A DNA stretch of 64,000 nucleotides, taken from assembly GCF_003047105.1 (NCBI RefSeq), contig NZ_CP028475.1, positions 930,001-994,000 of the forward strand. Direction: 5' to 3'. Shown here piece by piece: positions 37,956-46,315 of this stretch; the stretch's first letter is position 1; every line of letters begins with the position of its first letter. Source of the stretch: Celeribacter baekdonensis. GTDB taxonomy: Bacteria > Pseudomonadota > Alphaproteobacteria > Rhodobacterales > Rhodobacteraceae. The notes beneath the pieces are model-generated. The model made no database searches. It was not told where the DNA came from and saw nothing but the letters and a program-made list of their open reading frames with translations. Made by a program: the position numbers and the translations under genes.

Positions 37956-38000
37956 TGGTGCACCCGACTGGATTCGAACCAGTGGCCTCTGCCTTCGGAG
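37956..38000 (-). tRNA. tRNA-Arg(CCG) 3' fragment; attachment-site scar
   Basis: Read on the minus strand, these 45 bases are the 3' part of tRNA-Arg: anticodon loop CTCCGAA, the 3' anticodon strand GGCAG, variable loop, T-arm ACTGG-TTCGAAT-CCAGT, acceptor strand and encoded CCA. Homology stops exactly at the loop start (38000), and no D-arm or 5' half follows. Crossover in the anticodon loop is a known habit of tyrosine integrases. I take it as the displaced attachment site of an island lying to the right. It is not a functional tRNA. Confidence 0.8.
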
Positions 38001-38126
38001 CAAATACTGACTGGTTATCCGAAACATGCGATAAAGTTCGCCAAGGCGCGATAACACACTGAAACCGATTTACTTTTTCCCTGCCCGCCTCAGAAAATTC
38101 TATCCGTAAATACGCCGTGGCTTTCC
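38001..38126 (+). repeat. 126-bp direct repeat, copy A
   Basis: This copy begins at the base after the tRNA fragment (CAAATACTGACTGG) and ends CCGTGGCTTTCC. It aligns without gaps to 39433-39558, with about 17 differences. It probably belongs to the attachment-proximal region of an integrative element. GTGCTTACG occurs twice just after it (38132-38149), which could be integrase arm-binding sites. Confidence 0.85.
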
Positions 38127-38181
38127 CCCAAGTGCTTACGTGGTGCTTACGCGAGACGCACGGCCCTTCAGGAGGCGTCTG

Positions 38182-38640
38182 ATGGCTAAAATCACGAAGA
38201 GGTTTGTCGAAAGCACGCAGATCAAGGGAAAGGATTACGTTGTATGGGACGATGACCTTCCCGGTTTTGGCCTGCGCGTGTTCGCATCGGGCAAACGCAG
38301 CTATGTGATCCAGTACCGAAGCGAAGGACGCTCTCGTCGCTACACGATCGGGCTCCACGGAATTTGGACTGCGGAGAGCGCGAGTCGGGAAGCGAGGATC
38401 CAAGTCGGGCGTGTTGCTCAGGGGGACAATCCGGCGGAAGAACGGCAGGTCGACCGCCAGGCGATCACCGTGAAGGAGCTTTGTGAGCGCTATATTGAAG
38501 CTCTCCATGCCGGCCTGATCCTTGGCAAACGTGGTCAACCGAAGAAGGCATCAACAACCGCCACGGACATCGGTCGTATCAACGGCCATATCATTCCTAT
38601 CCTCTGGAAAAAGCGTGTACGCGATCTCATCAAACGCGTT
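38182..38640 (+). pseudogene. int: Truncated tyrosine integrase (DUF4102 N-terminal part)
   Basis: ATG at 38182 has AGGAGG upstream. The frame gives the arm-binding DUF4102-type start MAKITKRFVE, then DLPGFGLRVFASGKRSYVIQYR and the beginning of the core-binding domain (HIIPILWKKRVRDL). Homology ends near 38640, where IS110 sequence begins, so the catalytic Arg-His-Arg-Tyr domain is missing. A full integrase would have about 400 residues. It lies next to the tRNA-Arg scar and was probably the enzyme that inserted the element. Confidence 0.8.
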
Positions 38641-39199
38641 CATCCAAAGCTTCGAACTCGTCGATGAGGGTGTTGAAGTTCTCAAGTGCTAGAGCCGACA
38701 ATTTGGCTTCTGCGACGGCGTTCCGGATGTCCCTGCGAAACCGGGAGGCACCGACTGGAAGGACAACACCATATTCTCCCAGCAGACCGCGAATGTGGTT
38801 AATCAGTCCAGTTCGTTGCGTCATGAGCCGATCGCGAGTTCGATGAAGCATCTGCAAACCCTGTTGCTCCGTCGCCTTCACTGGTACAAATCGCATGGTC
38901 GAACGCAGAGCAGCCTCGTGGATCGCCTCGGCATCAACAGCATAATTCTTGGCACCTTTGACGAAGGGCGTGACGAAACGCAGATGTATAAGGCGCACAG
39001 GATATCCAATGGCTTCGATCCGGCGGCCCCAATGATGCGAACTGGCGCAGGCCTCTATGGTAACACAATCCGGAGAAAGCTCTTCGACTGCAGCCTCCAG
39101 CTTTAGTCGGCTCACCTTTATGGAAACCACTTCACCTTCATTGGTAATTCCGTGAATGTGAAAGGACTGCTCGCCCAAATCAATCGCAAGTAACTGCAT
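38630..39199 (-). pseudogene. IS110-family transposase, N-terminal half
   Basis: The 189-residue product starts MQLLAIDLGEQSFHIHG and has the DEDD RuvC-like domain pieces of IS110 transposases (e.g. VTIEACASSHHWGRRI and KNYAVDAEAIHEAALRS). It stops at EALDERV, where it merges with integrase sequence. The C-terminal Transposase_20 domain of about 150 residues is missing. It is therefore probably inactive. The 5' end seems intact. IS110 elements lack long terminal inverted repeats, so exact element ends cannot be set. Confidence 0.8.
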
Positions 39200-39310
39200 T
39201 AGCTGAACTCCTCTCGTCTGCTATCATTGCCAGAACACTATCGGTTCGGGTGCAACGTGCGTCCATTCCATAAGATGAGACAGAAAACTGGAGCCAAACA
39301 AAGCCACGGT

Positions 39311-39432
39311 GAGAAGGTCGTCAAAGGCATCCGCCGCGCTACCCGCAAACAGTATTCCCCGAGGAGAAGATCTGGATCGTGCTGGACGGTATGAAGGGCG
39401 AGGATAGCACAGCTGAGATGTGCCGCCGTGAC
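39311..39432 (+). mobile_element. Decayed IS3-type transposase OrfA fragment
   Basis: Plus-strand translation gives TRKQYSP, then after a one-base loss EEKIWIVLDGMKGEDSTAEM and CRRD. These are typical of the helix-turn-helix OrfA of IS3-family elements (e.g. KIRIVLDGLRGEDSIAELCRRE). Only about 40 codons remain, broken by a frameshift near 39360 and cut off by repeat copy B. It is an inactive relic. Confidence 0.65.
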
Positions 39433-39558
39433 CAAATACTCAGTGCCTATCCGAATTATACGATAGAGTTCGCCAAGGCGCAATAACACACTGAAACTGA
39501 TTTACTTTTCGCCTATTCGCCTCAGAAAATTCTATCCGTCAATACGCCGTGGGTTTCC
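39433..39558 (+). repeat. 126-bp direct repeat, copy B
   Basis: It matches copy A at 38001-38126 with about 17 mismatches and no gaps. The two copies flank the integrase, IS110 and IS3 remnants. Here no integrase follows. The next bases (to about 39733) read as an open C-terminal-like frame ending TAA, of unknown origin. Confidence 0.85.
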
Positions 39559-39855
39559 GACAGAGCCGGGCATGGCACGGGCCATCCTCTGACCAGTCGG
39601 CTTCTGGGCGCCGACCGTGCCGGCCCGCTAACGGTCGCGGTGATACCCGGCATTGTCATTTGGGCGCGCAATGGCGTTCATCTGCCGCCTTTCCTGCAAG
39701 GGAACGATTGCAATCTGCGCCCCTTAAGATAAAAATTATTTCCTCCATAATACATTGTTGTCGAGATTTGCAGTTGTTCTCGATTGTCGTAGATATGTAT
39801 AGGAGGCAACGGCCTTTCCGGCTTGCCAGCAGAAACATAAGGACTCGGTGATATC
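39559..39855. other. Junction spacer upstream of the GntR regulator
   Basis: The first part reads in one frame as a peptide ending in ...NLRPLR with a stop at about 39733 and no start, so it may be the tail of a lost gene. The second part is AT-rich with ATACATTGTTGTCG and GTAGATATGTAT, probably the promoter of the regulator at 39856. Confidence 0.35.
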
Positions 39856-40545
39856 GTGCCTACAGCGCCTACAGAAAACCGGACGTCGAAAGCCTACAAG
39901 CTTTTGCGTCAGGAGATTTTGACCTGCCGCTTGAGGCCCGACCAGAAACTGGTGATTTCCGAACTTGTCTCAGAGATGGGGTTCAGCTTAGGTGCTGTGC
40001 GCGAGGCGCTGTCGCGCCTGACCTCTGAGGGGCTTGTCGTGCTCGAGACCAACAAGGGGTATCGCGTTGCGCCGATCACCAAGGAAGATCTCGAAGACCT
40101 GACCCGCACGCGAATCCTGATCGAAACCGAATGCCTGATGAACGCGATTGATAATGGCGATCTGAAATGGGAGGCGCAAATCGTCTCGACGCTTTTCGAA
40201 TTGTCCAAAACCAGCCTGTGCAAGCCCGGCAGCACCAGCATCAATGAAGATTGGGCCACCATTCATGCCCGCTTTCACGAGGCACTGATAGCCGCCTGCG
40301 ACAGCCCTTGGCTGCTGCGGTTGCGCGGCATGCTCTATACGCAATCGGAGCGCTATCGCAGCGTCTCCGTGCCGCTCGATCGCAAGAACCGGGACATCAA
40401 CGCCGAACATCAGGCGATTGCGGATGCGACGATCGCTCGCGACAAGAGCGCGGCGGCCAGAGCGATGAAAGATCATCTCGCCCTGACGACGCAAATCTTG
40501 CTCGATGGAAATGTCACCGGCGATATGGCGCTGAACGACCGCTGA
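39856..40545 (+). CDS. GntR-family (FCD) transcriptional regulator
   Basis: GTG at 39856 starts a 229-residue protein. It has an N-terminal winged helix (about 10-72, with ISELVSEMGFSLGAVREALSRL and GYRVAPIT) and a C-terminal FCD helical ligand domain (about 85-215). FCD regulators usually respond to organic or aromatic acids and repress nearby catabolic and uptake genes. It lies convergent with the transporter operon ending at 40584 and is the first gene after the mobile remnants. Confidence 0.85.
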   Translation: MPTAPTENRTSKAYKLLRQEILTCRLRPDQKLVISELVSEMGFSLGAVREALSRLTSEGLVVLETNKGYRVAPITKEDLEDLTRTRILIETECLMNAIDNGDLKWEAQIVSTLFELSKTSLCKPGSTSINEDWATIHARFHEALIAACDSPWLLRLRGMLYTQSERYRSVSVPLDRKNRDINAEHQAIADATIARDKSAAARAMKDHLALTTQILLDGNVTGDMALNDR

Positions 40546-40583
40546 GCGTGCGCGAAGCACGGGCGATGGCGGAGCTTGTCCGA

Positions 40584-41387
40584 TTACATTTCCAAAAGGA
40601 TCGCGGCCGCGACGCACAGCAGCGCGCCGGCGAAAACCTTTTTGATCAGTGCTTCATCGAGCTGTCCGCTGATCCGCACTCCGAGCGGCGCCCCAAGCGC
40701 GGAGCCGGCTGCTAGCCCAACAAAGGCTGGCACATAGAGATAGCCGATGGCGAGGTTTCCGGGCAGATCGACGGGCTGAAGCGCGTAGACCACGGCGCCG
40801 AGGATCGAGACCGGCAGGCCGATCAGGGTCGAGGTTGCGACGGCTTTCGGCATCGGATGGCCACGGCTCGACAGGAAGGGCACCATGAAGACGCCGCCGC
40901 CCGCGCCGATCACGCTTGCGGCGAGCCCGATGGCGCCCCCGACCAGCCGGTAATGCCAGGGACCGGTCTGTGACGAGGCCGCTGCCCCCCCGGGCTTTCG
41001 GCCCCGCAACATGCGGATCGCGATATAGATCAGAAAGGCGCAGAACAGGACGCGGATCACCCCGCCGGGCAGGCGCGCTGCAAGGGAACTGCCAATGGCG
41101 ATGCCGATGAGGCTCACGGGAATGGTGGTGCGCGCAACCTGCCAGATGACATTGCCTTTTCGATTGTGGCTGAGCACGGAGGAAACCGATCCGACGGAGA
41201 CCACGGCCATAGAGGTTGCCAGCGCGATCAGAGGCACTGCCTCGCTGTCGAAGCCGAAGAGCGGCAGGCTGAAGATCAGCAGTGGCACAGTGACGAGCGC
41301 CATGCCGACGCCGATCAGCCCGAGCAGCACACCGCCGCATATGCCCGCGACGAAAAAGGCCAGTACAGGGCCGAGAAGATCCAGCAT
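40584..41387 (-). CDS. TauE/SafE-family membrane permease
   Basis: The 267-residue protein has 7-8 hydrophobic helices and the paired family motifs GLIGVGMALVTVPLL near the start and SVIGAGGGVFMVPFL in the second half. Members export or import sulfite, sulfonates or organic anions. It follows livM by 4 bases and is the last gene of the leftward transporter operon. An aromatic acid or acidic product is the likely substrate by context only. Confidence 0.82.
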   Translation of the reverse strand: MLDLLGPVLAFFVAGICGGVLLGLIGVGMALVTVPLLIFSLPLFGFDSEAVPLIALATSMAVVSVGSVSSVLSHNRKGNVIWQVARTTIPVSLIGIAIGSSLAARLPGGVIRVLFCAFLIYIAIRMLRGRKPGGAAASSQTGPWHYRLVGGAIGLAASVIGAGGGVFMVPFLSSRGHPMPKAVATSTLIGLPVSILGAVVYALQPVDLPGNLAIGYLYVPAFVGLAAGSALGAPLGVRISGQLDEALIKKVFAGALLCVAAAILLEM

Positions 41388-41391
41388 GTTT

Positions 41392-42390
41392 TCAATCCAC
41401 CTTTCGCGTGACCGGGAAAATCGTCCATCCCGTTTTTTGTTCCAACAGCCCCCAAAGACCGACGCGTGAAATCAGCATCGTCACGATGGCTATCAGCCCC
41501 AGCACGATAAGATAGACCGCGCCCAGATCGGCGAGAAGTTCGCGGGTGATAAAGAATAGGATCGTTCCCAGCAACGCGCCTTCCAGTCGGCCGATGCCGC
41601 CGATGACCACGATAAAGATGATATAGACGGTCCAGTCGTTGACGTTAAAGGCGCTGTCCGGAGAAATCCGCAATTTCTGAAGAAAAATCACCGCGCCCAA
41701 GAGGCTGGTCACGGCGGCCACACCGACATAGATTAGGAATTTCGTTTTCCAAATGTCGATACCGAGCGAACCTGCCGCTAGGCTGTTGTCGCGAATGGCC
41801 ATCAAGGCGAGCCCGGCTTTCGAACGCAAGAGCAGATAGGCGCCGATCAGTGTCCCCATCCCCATGCTCAACAACATCCAATAGATATAGGCCTCGCGAT
41901 CAGGTCGGTTGGCGGCGATGGCTTTGACCGTCGCGACCGGAAGCGACATGCCCGCCCCGCCCCCGAGCTCGGGGATCATGCCAAAGCACAGACTGATGGT
42001 TTCGGCCGCCACCCAAGTGCCGATGGCGAAATATGCGCCGTTCAGACGGAACAGCAAAGGCGCGAATATGGCGGCGACAAGCGCGCCGGCGAGCGGGGCG
42101 GTGAGCAGTGCGATATAGGGGGACAGGCCGATCTTGGCGCTGATCACGAACAGGGTATAGCCGCCGATCCCGACAAAGGCCTGTTGTCCGACGGACAAAA
42201 GCCCGGCATAGCCCGCCAGCAGGTTCCAGAGCACGGCGAGACCGAGAAAGCTGAAGAATTCGCCCATCAGCCGGATGTCCGAGCGGCTGGCCCACCAAGG
42301 GGCGGCGGCCAGAATGATCAGCGCGGCGACGAGCGCCAGAGCCAGGATGGCTTCGCTCGAGAGGAAAGGTTTAGGCTTTTTGCTCGTCAT
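41392..42390 (-). CDS. livM: Branched-chain-type ABC transporter permease (LivM)
   Basis: The 332-residue permease has about 9-10 membrane helices and the HAAT-family features AGLLSVGQQAFVGIGGY and AIRDNSLAAGSLGID. It forms the inner membrane channel with the LivH-type gene upstream. Such transporters often carry aromatic acids as well as amino acids. The overlapping or tightly packed operon livG-livF-livH-livM-tauE is transcribed leftward. An aromatic substrate is inferred from the adjacent catabolic genes. Confidence 0.9.
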   Translation of the reverse strand: MTSKKPKPFLSSEAILALALVAALIILAAAPWWASRSDIRLMGEFFSFLGLAVLWNLLAGYAGLLSVGQQAFVGIGGYTLFVISAKIGLSPYIALLTAPLAGALVAAIFAPLLFRLNGAYFAIGTWVAAETISLCFGMIPELGGGAGMSLPVATVKAIAANRPDREAYIYWMLLSMGMGTLIGAYLLLRSKAGLALMAIRDNSLAAGSLGIDIWKTKFLIYVGVAAVTSLLGAVIFLQKLRISPDSAFNVNDWTVYIIFIVVIGGIGRLEGALLGTILFFITRELLADLGAVYLIVLGLIAIVTMLISRVGLWGLLEQKTGWTIFPVTRKVD

Positions 42391-42393
42391 GTC

Positions 42394-43254
42394 TCAGTCC
42401 GCCTTTGGGAACAATCCGCGCGGGCGCAGCGCGAGGATCAGAAAGAATACCAGATGTCCGGTGATGACCTGAAAGCTGGGCGAGATCTGTGCGCCGAGCG
42501 ATTGCGACACGCCCAAGACGATGCCGCCCAGCAAAGTGCCCCAGAGGCTTCCGAGCCCGCCGATGATCACTGCTTCGAAACCGTAGATCAGCCGGGCCGG
42601 ACCGGAGAACGGATCGAAATTGGAGCGCATCCCCAGAAGAACCGCAGCCACCGCGACGATCATCAGCGACAGGGCCATGGCCATGCCGAAGACCTTGCGG
42701 GTGTTCAACCCGATGGCGCGCGCCATTTCCGCATCATCGGATGTCGCACGAAAGGCGCGTCCGGTGCGGGTTCTGGAAAAGAAAAACTCCAGTGCGAGGA
42801 TCAGGATGATCGCGACCGCGAAGGTCAGGAGCGGCAACAGGCCCAGCGAGATGCCGAATATGCTGATGCTCTGGGTCTCGATCGTGCCGGCGGGCAAACG
42901 TCGGCTGTCCGCAGAGAATGCGGTCAAGAGGCCGTTTTGTAGGATAATCGAGAGGCCGAACGTGACCAGAAGCGGCGGCAAGAGATCATCGCTCAACGTC
43001 CTGTTGAGCACCAGAACCTGAAGATAATAGCCAAACACCCCCATGATCGGGATCACGAGGATCAGCGACAGAGCCGGATGGATGCCAAAGGCCGAAACCA
43101 CGCCATAGGCGATATAGGCGGCAAAGACGATCAGATCGCCATGGGCAATATTCACCAGACGCATCACGCCGAAGATCAGCGACAGACCGGCGGCGAACAA
43201 CGCATAGAGCCCGCCCAGAAGGATGCCCTGAAGAATGGGTTCATAGAGCGACAT
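42394..43254 (-). CDS. livH: Branched-chain-type ABC transporter permease (LivH)
   Basis: The 286-residue permease has LivH landmarks: GLYALFAAGLSLIFGVMRLVN at the start and RATSDDAEMARAIGLNTRKV in the cytoplasmic loop that meets the ATPase. GGAG lies upstream of ATG at 43254. It pairs with LivM. The livF stop is 2 bases upstream. Confidence 0.9.
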   Translation of the reverse strand: MSLYEPILQGILLGGLYALFAAGLSLIFGVMRLVNIAHGDLIVFAAYIAYGVVSAFGIHPALSLILVIPIMGVFGYYLQVLVLNRTLSDDLLPPLLVTFGLSIILQNGLLTAFSADSRRLPAGTIETQSISIFGISLGLLPLLTFAVAIILILALEFFFSRTRTGRAFRATSDDAEMARAIGLNTRKVFGMAMALSLMIVAVAAVLLGMRSNFDPFSGPARLIYGFEAVIIGGLGSLWGTLLGGIVLGVSQSLGAQISPSFQVITGHLVFFLILALRPRGLFPKAD

Positions 43255-43256
43255 GT

Positions 43257-43961
43257 TTATTCTCCGAAATAGGCGACGGTGAGGTCGTGCTGGCTGAAGT
43301 CATCCGCCCGGCCGCGCAAAACGACACGGCCTTCGCGCATGCAGATCAGATCGTCGGCGAGCGATTTGGCGCGGGTGACATCCTGTTCGACGAGAATGCC
43401 GCTAATGCCACTCGCCGTGATTTCCGGCATCGCCTGATAGACATCTCCGACGACGATCGGCGCGAGGCCGAGTGAGATTTCGTCGAACAGGACCACTTCG
43501 GGATTGGCGACCAGTGCCCGGCCGATGGCGACCATTTGTTGCTGTCCCCCGGACAGGGCCTGCGAGGGGATATTGCGCTTTTCGCCGAGGATCGGGAAAA
43601 GCTCCATCACCCGTGTCACGGTCCAGTCGCCCTTGCGACCGTAATCCGCACAGATCCGCAGGTTTTCCTCGACCGAGAGCGAGCGGAACAGACGGCGGCC
43701 TTCGGGCACCAGCGCCACGCCGAGCCGGGAGAAGGCGCTGGTCGGCAAATCGCCGACCGGTCTGCCCTTGAAATGGATCATCTCCCTGTCACGCGGCAAC
43801 ATGCCGAGGATGGATTTGAACAGGGTGCTCTTGCCGGCACCATTGGCCCCGACGAGCGCGAGAAGAGATTTCGGTTGCAGATCAAAGCTGACATCGAAAA
43901 GCGCCTGAAAGTCGCCATAGCCGGACGACAGGTTACGGACGGACAGAAGGGGCTCAGACAT
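43257..43961 (-). CDS. livF: ABC transporter ATPase (LivF)
   Basis: The 234-residue ATPase has Walker A GANGAGKST, the signature LSGGQQQMVAIGRAL and Walker B VVLFDEISLGL. It powers the HAAT importer together with LivG, whose 3' end it overlaps by 8 bases. It is of normal length. Confidence 0.92.
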   Translation of the reverse strand: MSEPLLSVRNLSSGYGDFQALFDVSFDLQPKSLLALVGANGAGKSTLFKSILGMLPRDREMIHFKGRPVGDLPTSAFSRLGVALVPEGRRLFRSLSVEENLRICADYGRKGDWTVTRVMELFPILGEKRNIPSQALSGGQQQMVAIGRALVANPEVVLFDEISLGLAPIVVGDVYQAMPEITASGISGILVEQDVTRAKSLADDLICMREGRVVLRGRADDFSQHDLTVAYFGE

Positions 43962-44700
43962 CGGCGCTCTCCGGTTCGAGACCGAGATAGATCGACGAGA
44001 CCTCGGGGCTTTTCATGATCGTGTCCGGCTCGCCCTCGGCGATGAGTTCGCCAAAATCGAGAACGGCGATGCGGTCGACCACCGACAACAGCGCGTGCAG
44101 CACATGTTCGATCCAGACGATAGTGACGCCGCTCTCCTTGATATTGAGAATGAGCGTGATCAGATCGTGGCATTCCGCTTCGGTCAGCCCGCCGGCGATC
44201 TCATCGAGCAGGAGCATTCTGGGTCGTGTGGCAATCGCGCGGGCCAGTTCGAGCCTCTTGCGGTTGAGCAGGGTCAGAGAGCCGGCCTTGTCCTTGGCCA
44301 GATGCGCCAGCCCTGTCTGTTCAAGCGCGAGCCGCGCCGTCTCCCGCGCGCTTGTCTGCGAAATCCTCTGACCAAAGCAGGCGGCGACCAGAACATTCTC
44401 GAAAGTGGTCAATCCGGAAAACGGCTGCGGCACCTGAAACGAACGTCCGATGCCCAGATGACATCTCTGCCGAGCCTGCATGGCCGTTACGTTCTGATCA
44501 AAGAAATGCACCGTGCCGCCATTCGGGCGCACGGCGCCGGTGATCAGGTTAAAGAGCGTTGTCTTGCCCGCTCCATTCGGCCCGATGATGCCAAGCGCAT
44601 CGCCTTCGTGAAGTCGGAGACTCACGTGTTTGGTGACCTGTAAGGCACCGTAGGATTTCGACAAATCCTGTACGTCCAATGCGATTTTCCGCTGTGACAT
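43954..44700 (-). CDS. livG: ABC transporter ATPase (LivG)
   Basis: ATG at 44700 is preferred because GGGAGGGG lies 5-6 bases upstream. The 248-residue ATPase has Walker A GPNGAGKTTLFNLITG, the Q-loop FQVPQPFSGLTTFENV and Walker B MLLLDEIAGGL. The usual LSGGQ signature is replaced by LTLLNRKRLELARA, as in many LivG proteins. It is first in the leftward transporter operon and divergent from the binding-protein gene at 44940. Confidence 0.9.
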   Translation of the reverse strand: MSQRKIALDVQDLSKSYGALQVTKHVSLRLHEGDALGIIGPNGAGKTTLFNLITGAVRPNGGTVHFFDQNVTAMQARQRCHLGIGRSFQVPQPFSGLTTFENVLVAACFGQRISQTSARETARLALEQTGLAHLAKDKAGSLTLLNRKRLELARAIATRPRMLLLDEIAGGLTEAECHDLITLILNIKESGVTIVWIEHVLHALLSVVDRIAVLDFGELIAEGEPDTIMKSPEVSSIYLGLEPESADV

Positions 44701-44741
44701 TTCCCCTCCCAAGTCATGTCCACGATCTTTGGTATGGGCTT

Positions 44742-44814
44742 CAACAAACATATAATACACTACTAATCAAGAAATATATTATTTGTTGACGGATGAATTT
44801 TCCGCTGCTATCCC
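44742..44814 (+). promoter_or_regulatory. Divergent promoter with inverted repeat upstream of the catabolic operon
   Basis: CAACAAACATATAATA (44742-44757) and TATATTATTTGTTG (44775-44788) form an imperfect AT-rich inverted repeat. Its right arm overlaps a sigma70-like promoter, TTGACG (44786-44791), 17 bases, TATCCC (44809-44814), which points toward the binding-protein gene. This is a good candidate operator, perhaps for the GntR regulator at 39856. Confidence 0.5.
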
Positions 44815-44939
44815 GAAAATACGAGGAGACCCCGATAACTCCGAACGACAGCGTCGGCGCGAGATAAGCGCACCGAGGACAGCGCTGCGCCCGGACCATG
44901 GGGACGCGCAGTCGAATGCGCTGCTTTTGGGAGGAAGCG

Positions 44940-46220
44940 ATGACAAAGATGACATTTACACGCCGCTCCATGCTGCGGAACGGCATTGCCGCAAGCGCGG
45001 CTTTTGCGGCCCCGACCCTGATCGGCACCAAGGCGCGGGCCCAGGGCCGCGAGATCAAAATCGGCTTCGTCAGCCCCCGGACCGGCCCCGTCGCGGCCTT
45101 CGGCGCCTCTGACGATTATGTGCTCGACGGGGTGCGCGCGGCGATCACCGGCGGGATCGAGATCAACGGCACGGTGCATCCGGTGACGATCATCACCAAA
45201 GACAGTCAGTCGAACCCCAACCGCGCCGCCGAGGCCGCCTCAGAACTGATCCTCGAAGATGAGGTCGATTTGATGCTCGCCTCGTCCACCGCCGACACCA
45301 CCAACCCTGTCGCAGATCAGTGCGAGTTGAACGAAGTGCCGTGCATTTCGACCGACACCCCGTGGGACGGGCATTTCTTTGGCCGTGGCGGCAATCCGGC
45401 CGAGGGGTTCACCTGGACCTATCATTTCTTCTGGGGCGCCTCCCAGATCGTCGATGCCTATACCTCGCTCTGGGATCAGCTCGACACCAATAAGAAAGTC
45501 GGCCTTTTGTGGTCCAACGACTCGGACGGTGTGCCTTTGTCTAATGAGACAACCGGCCTGCCGCCGCTGTTCCGGGCCAAAGGCTATGAGTTGGTCGACG
45601 CGGGTTTCCATGAGCCGCTGTCCGACGATTTCTCCGCCCAGATTTCCAAGTTGAAAGACGCGGGCGTCGATATCGTCTCCGGCGTGTTCCTTCCGCCCGA
45701 TTTCACCACCTTCTGGGTGCAGGCCGCACAACAGAGCTTCAAACCCAAAGCCGTCACCGTCGCCAAGGCGCTGGTCTTCCCGACCTCTGTCGAGGCTCTG
45801 GGCGATCTCGGAAGCGGCGTCTCCACAGAGATTTGGTGGTCGCCGGGTCATCCCTATGCCTCCGGCCTGACCGGCCAAAGCTCCGCAGATTTTGCTCAGG
45901 GCTACATGGATCAAACCGGGCGTCAGTGGATTCAGCCGACGGGCTTCAAACACGCGCTTCTGGAGGTCGCAATCGACGTGCTCAAACGCACCAAGGATAT
46001 CGACGACCCGGAGTCCATTCTGACCGCGATCACAGAGACCGATTACGACTCCATCGTGGGCAATGTGAACTGGGCCAACGGTCCGGTGAAAAACGCCACG
46101 ACCACGCCAGTTGTGGGCGGCCAGTGGGTCGCGGGAGACACCTATCCCTACGATCTCAAGATTTGTGAAAACCAATATGCGCCCGAGGTGCAGGTCCAAT
46201 CTGACTTCAAACCGCTCTGA
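44940..46220 (+). CDS. HAAT-type ABC transporter substrate-binding protein
   Basis: ATG at 44940 has GGGAGGAAG upstream. The 426-residue protein has a twin-arginine-type leader (FTRRSMLRNGIAASAAFAAP) and then the Leu/Ile/Val-binding fold (IKIGFVSPRTGPVAAFG, ITKDSQSNPNRAAEAASEL). It should capture the substrate in the periplasm for LivGFHM, encoded divergently. It heads the rightward operon of hydrolase, dioxygenase and Mo enzyme, which suggests an aromatic ligand. A related gene starts at 63723. Confidence 0.88.
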   Translation: MTKMTFTRRSMLRNGIAASAAFAAPTLIGTKARAQGREIKIGFVSPRTGPVAAFGASDDYVLDGVRAAITGGIEINGTVHPVTIITKDSQSNPNRAAEAASELILEDEVDLMLASSTADTTNPVADQCELNEVPCISTDTPWDGHFFGRGGNPAEGFTWTYHFFWGASQIVDAYTSLWDQLDTNKKVGLLWSNDSDGVPLSNETTGLPPLFRAKGYELVDAGFHEPLSDDFSAQISKLKDAGVDIVSGVFLPPDFTTFWVQAAQQSFKPKAVTVAKALVFPTSVEALGDLGSGVSTEIWWSPGHPYASGLTGQSSADFAQGYMDQTGRQWIQPTGFKHALLEVAIDVLKRTKDIDDPESILTAITETDYDSIVGNVNWANGPVKNATTTPVVGGQWVAGDTYPYDLKICENQYAPEVQVQSDFKPL

Positions 46221-46315
46221 CCTATCGGGGCGCTCCGATGGGGCGCCCCATCCCCGATGGCGATCCGAGGATCGTCTCACTGAACCTACTCGATTTTGAC
46301 GACTATGAGGTCCCT

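Noticed and set aside
37956..38000. A functional tRNA-Arg gene
   Set aside because: Only the anticodon loop to CCA end is present; the acceptor 5' strand, D-arm and 5' anticodon strand are missing, so it cannot fold.
39549..39851. 100-codon plus-strand frame before the GntR gene
   Set aside because: It covers the AT-rich promoter region and has no family resemblance. A shorter frame ending near 39733 looks more like a gene tail.
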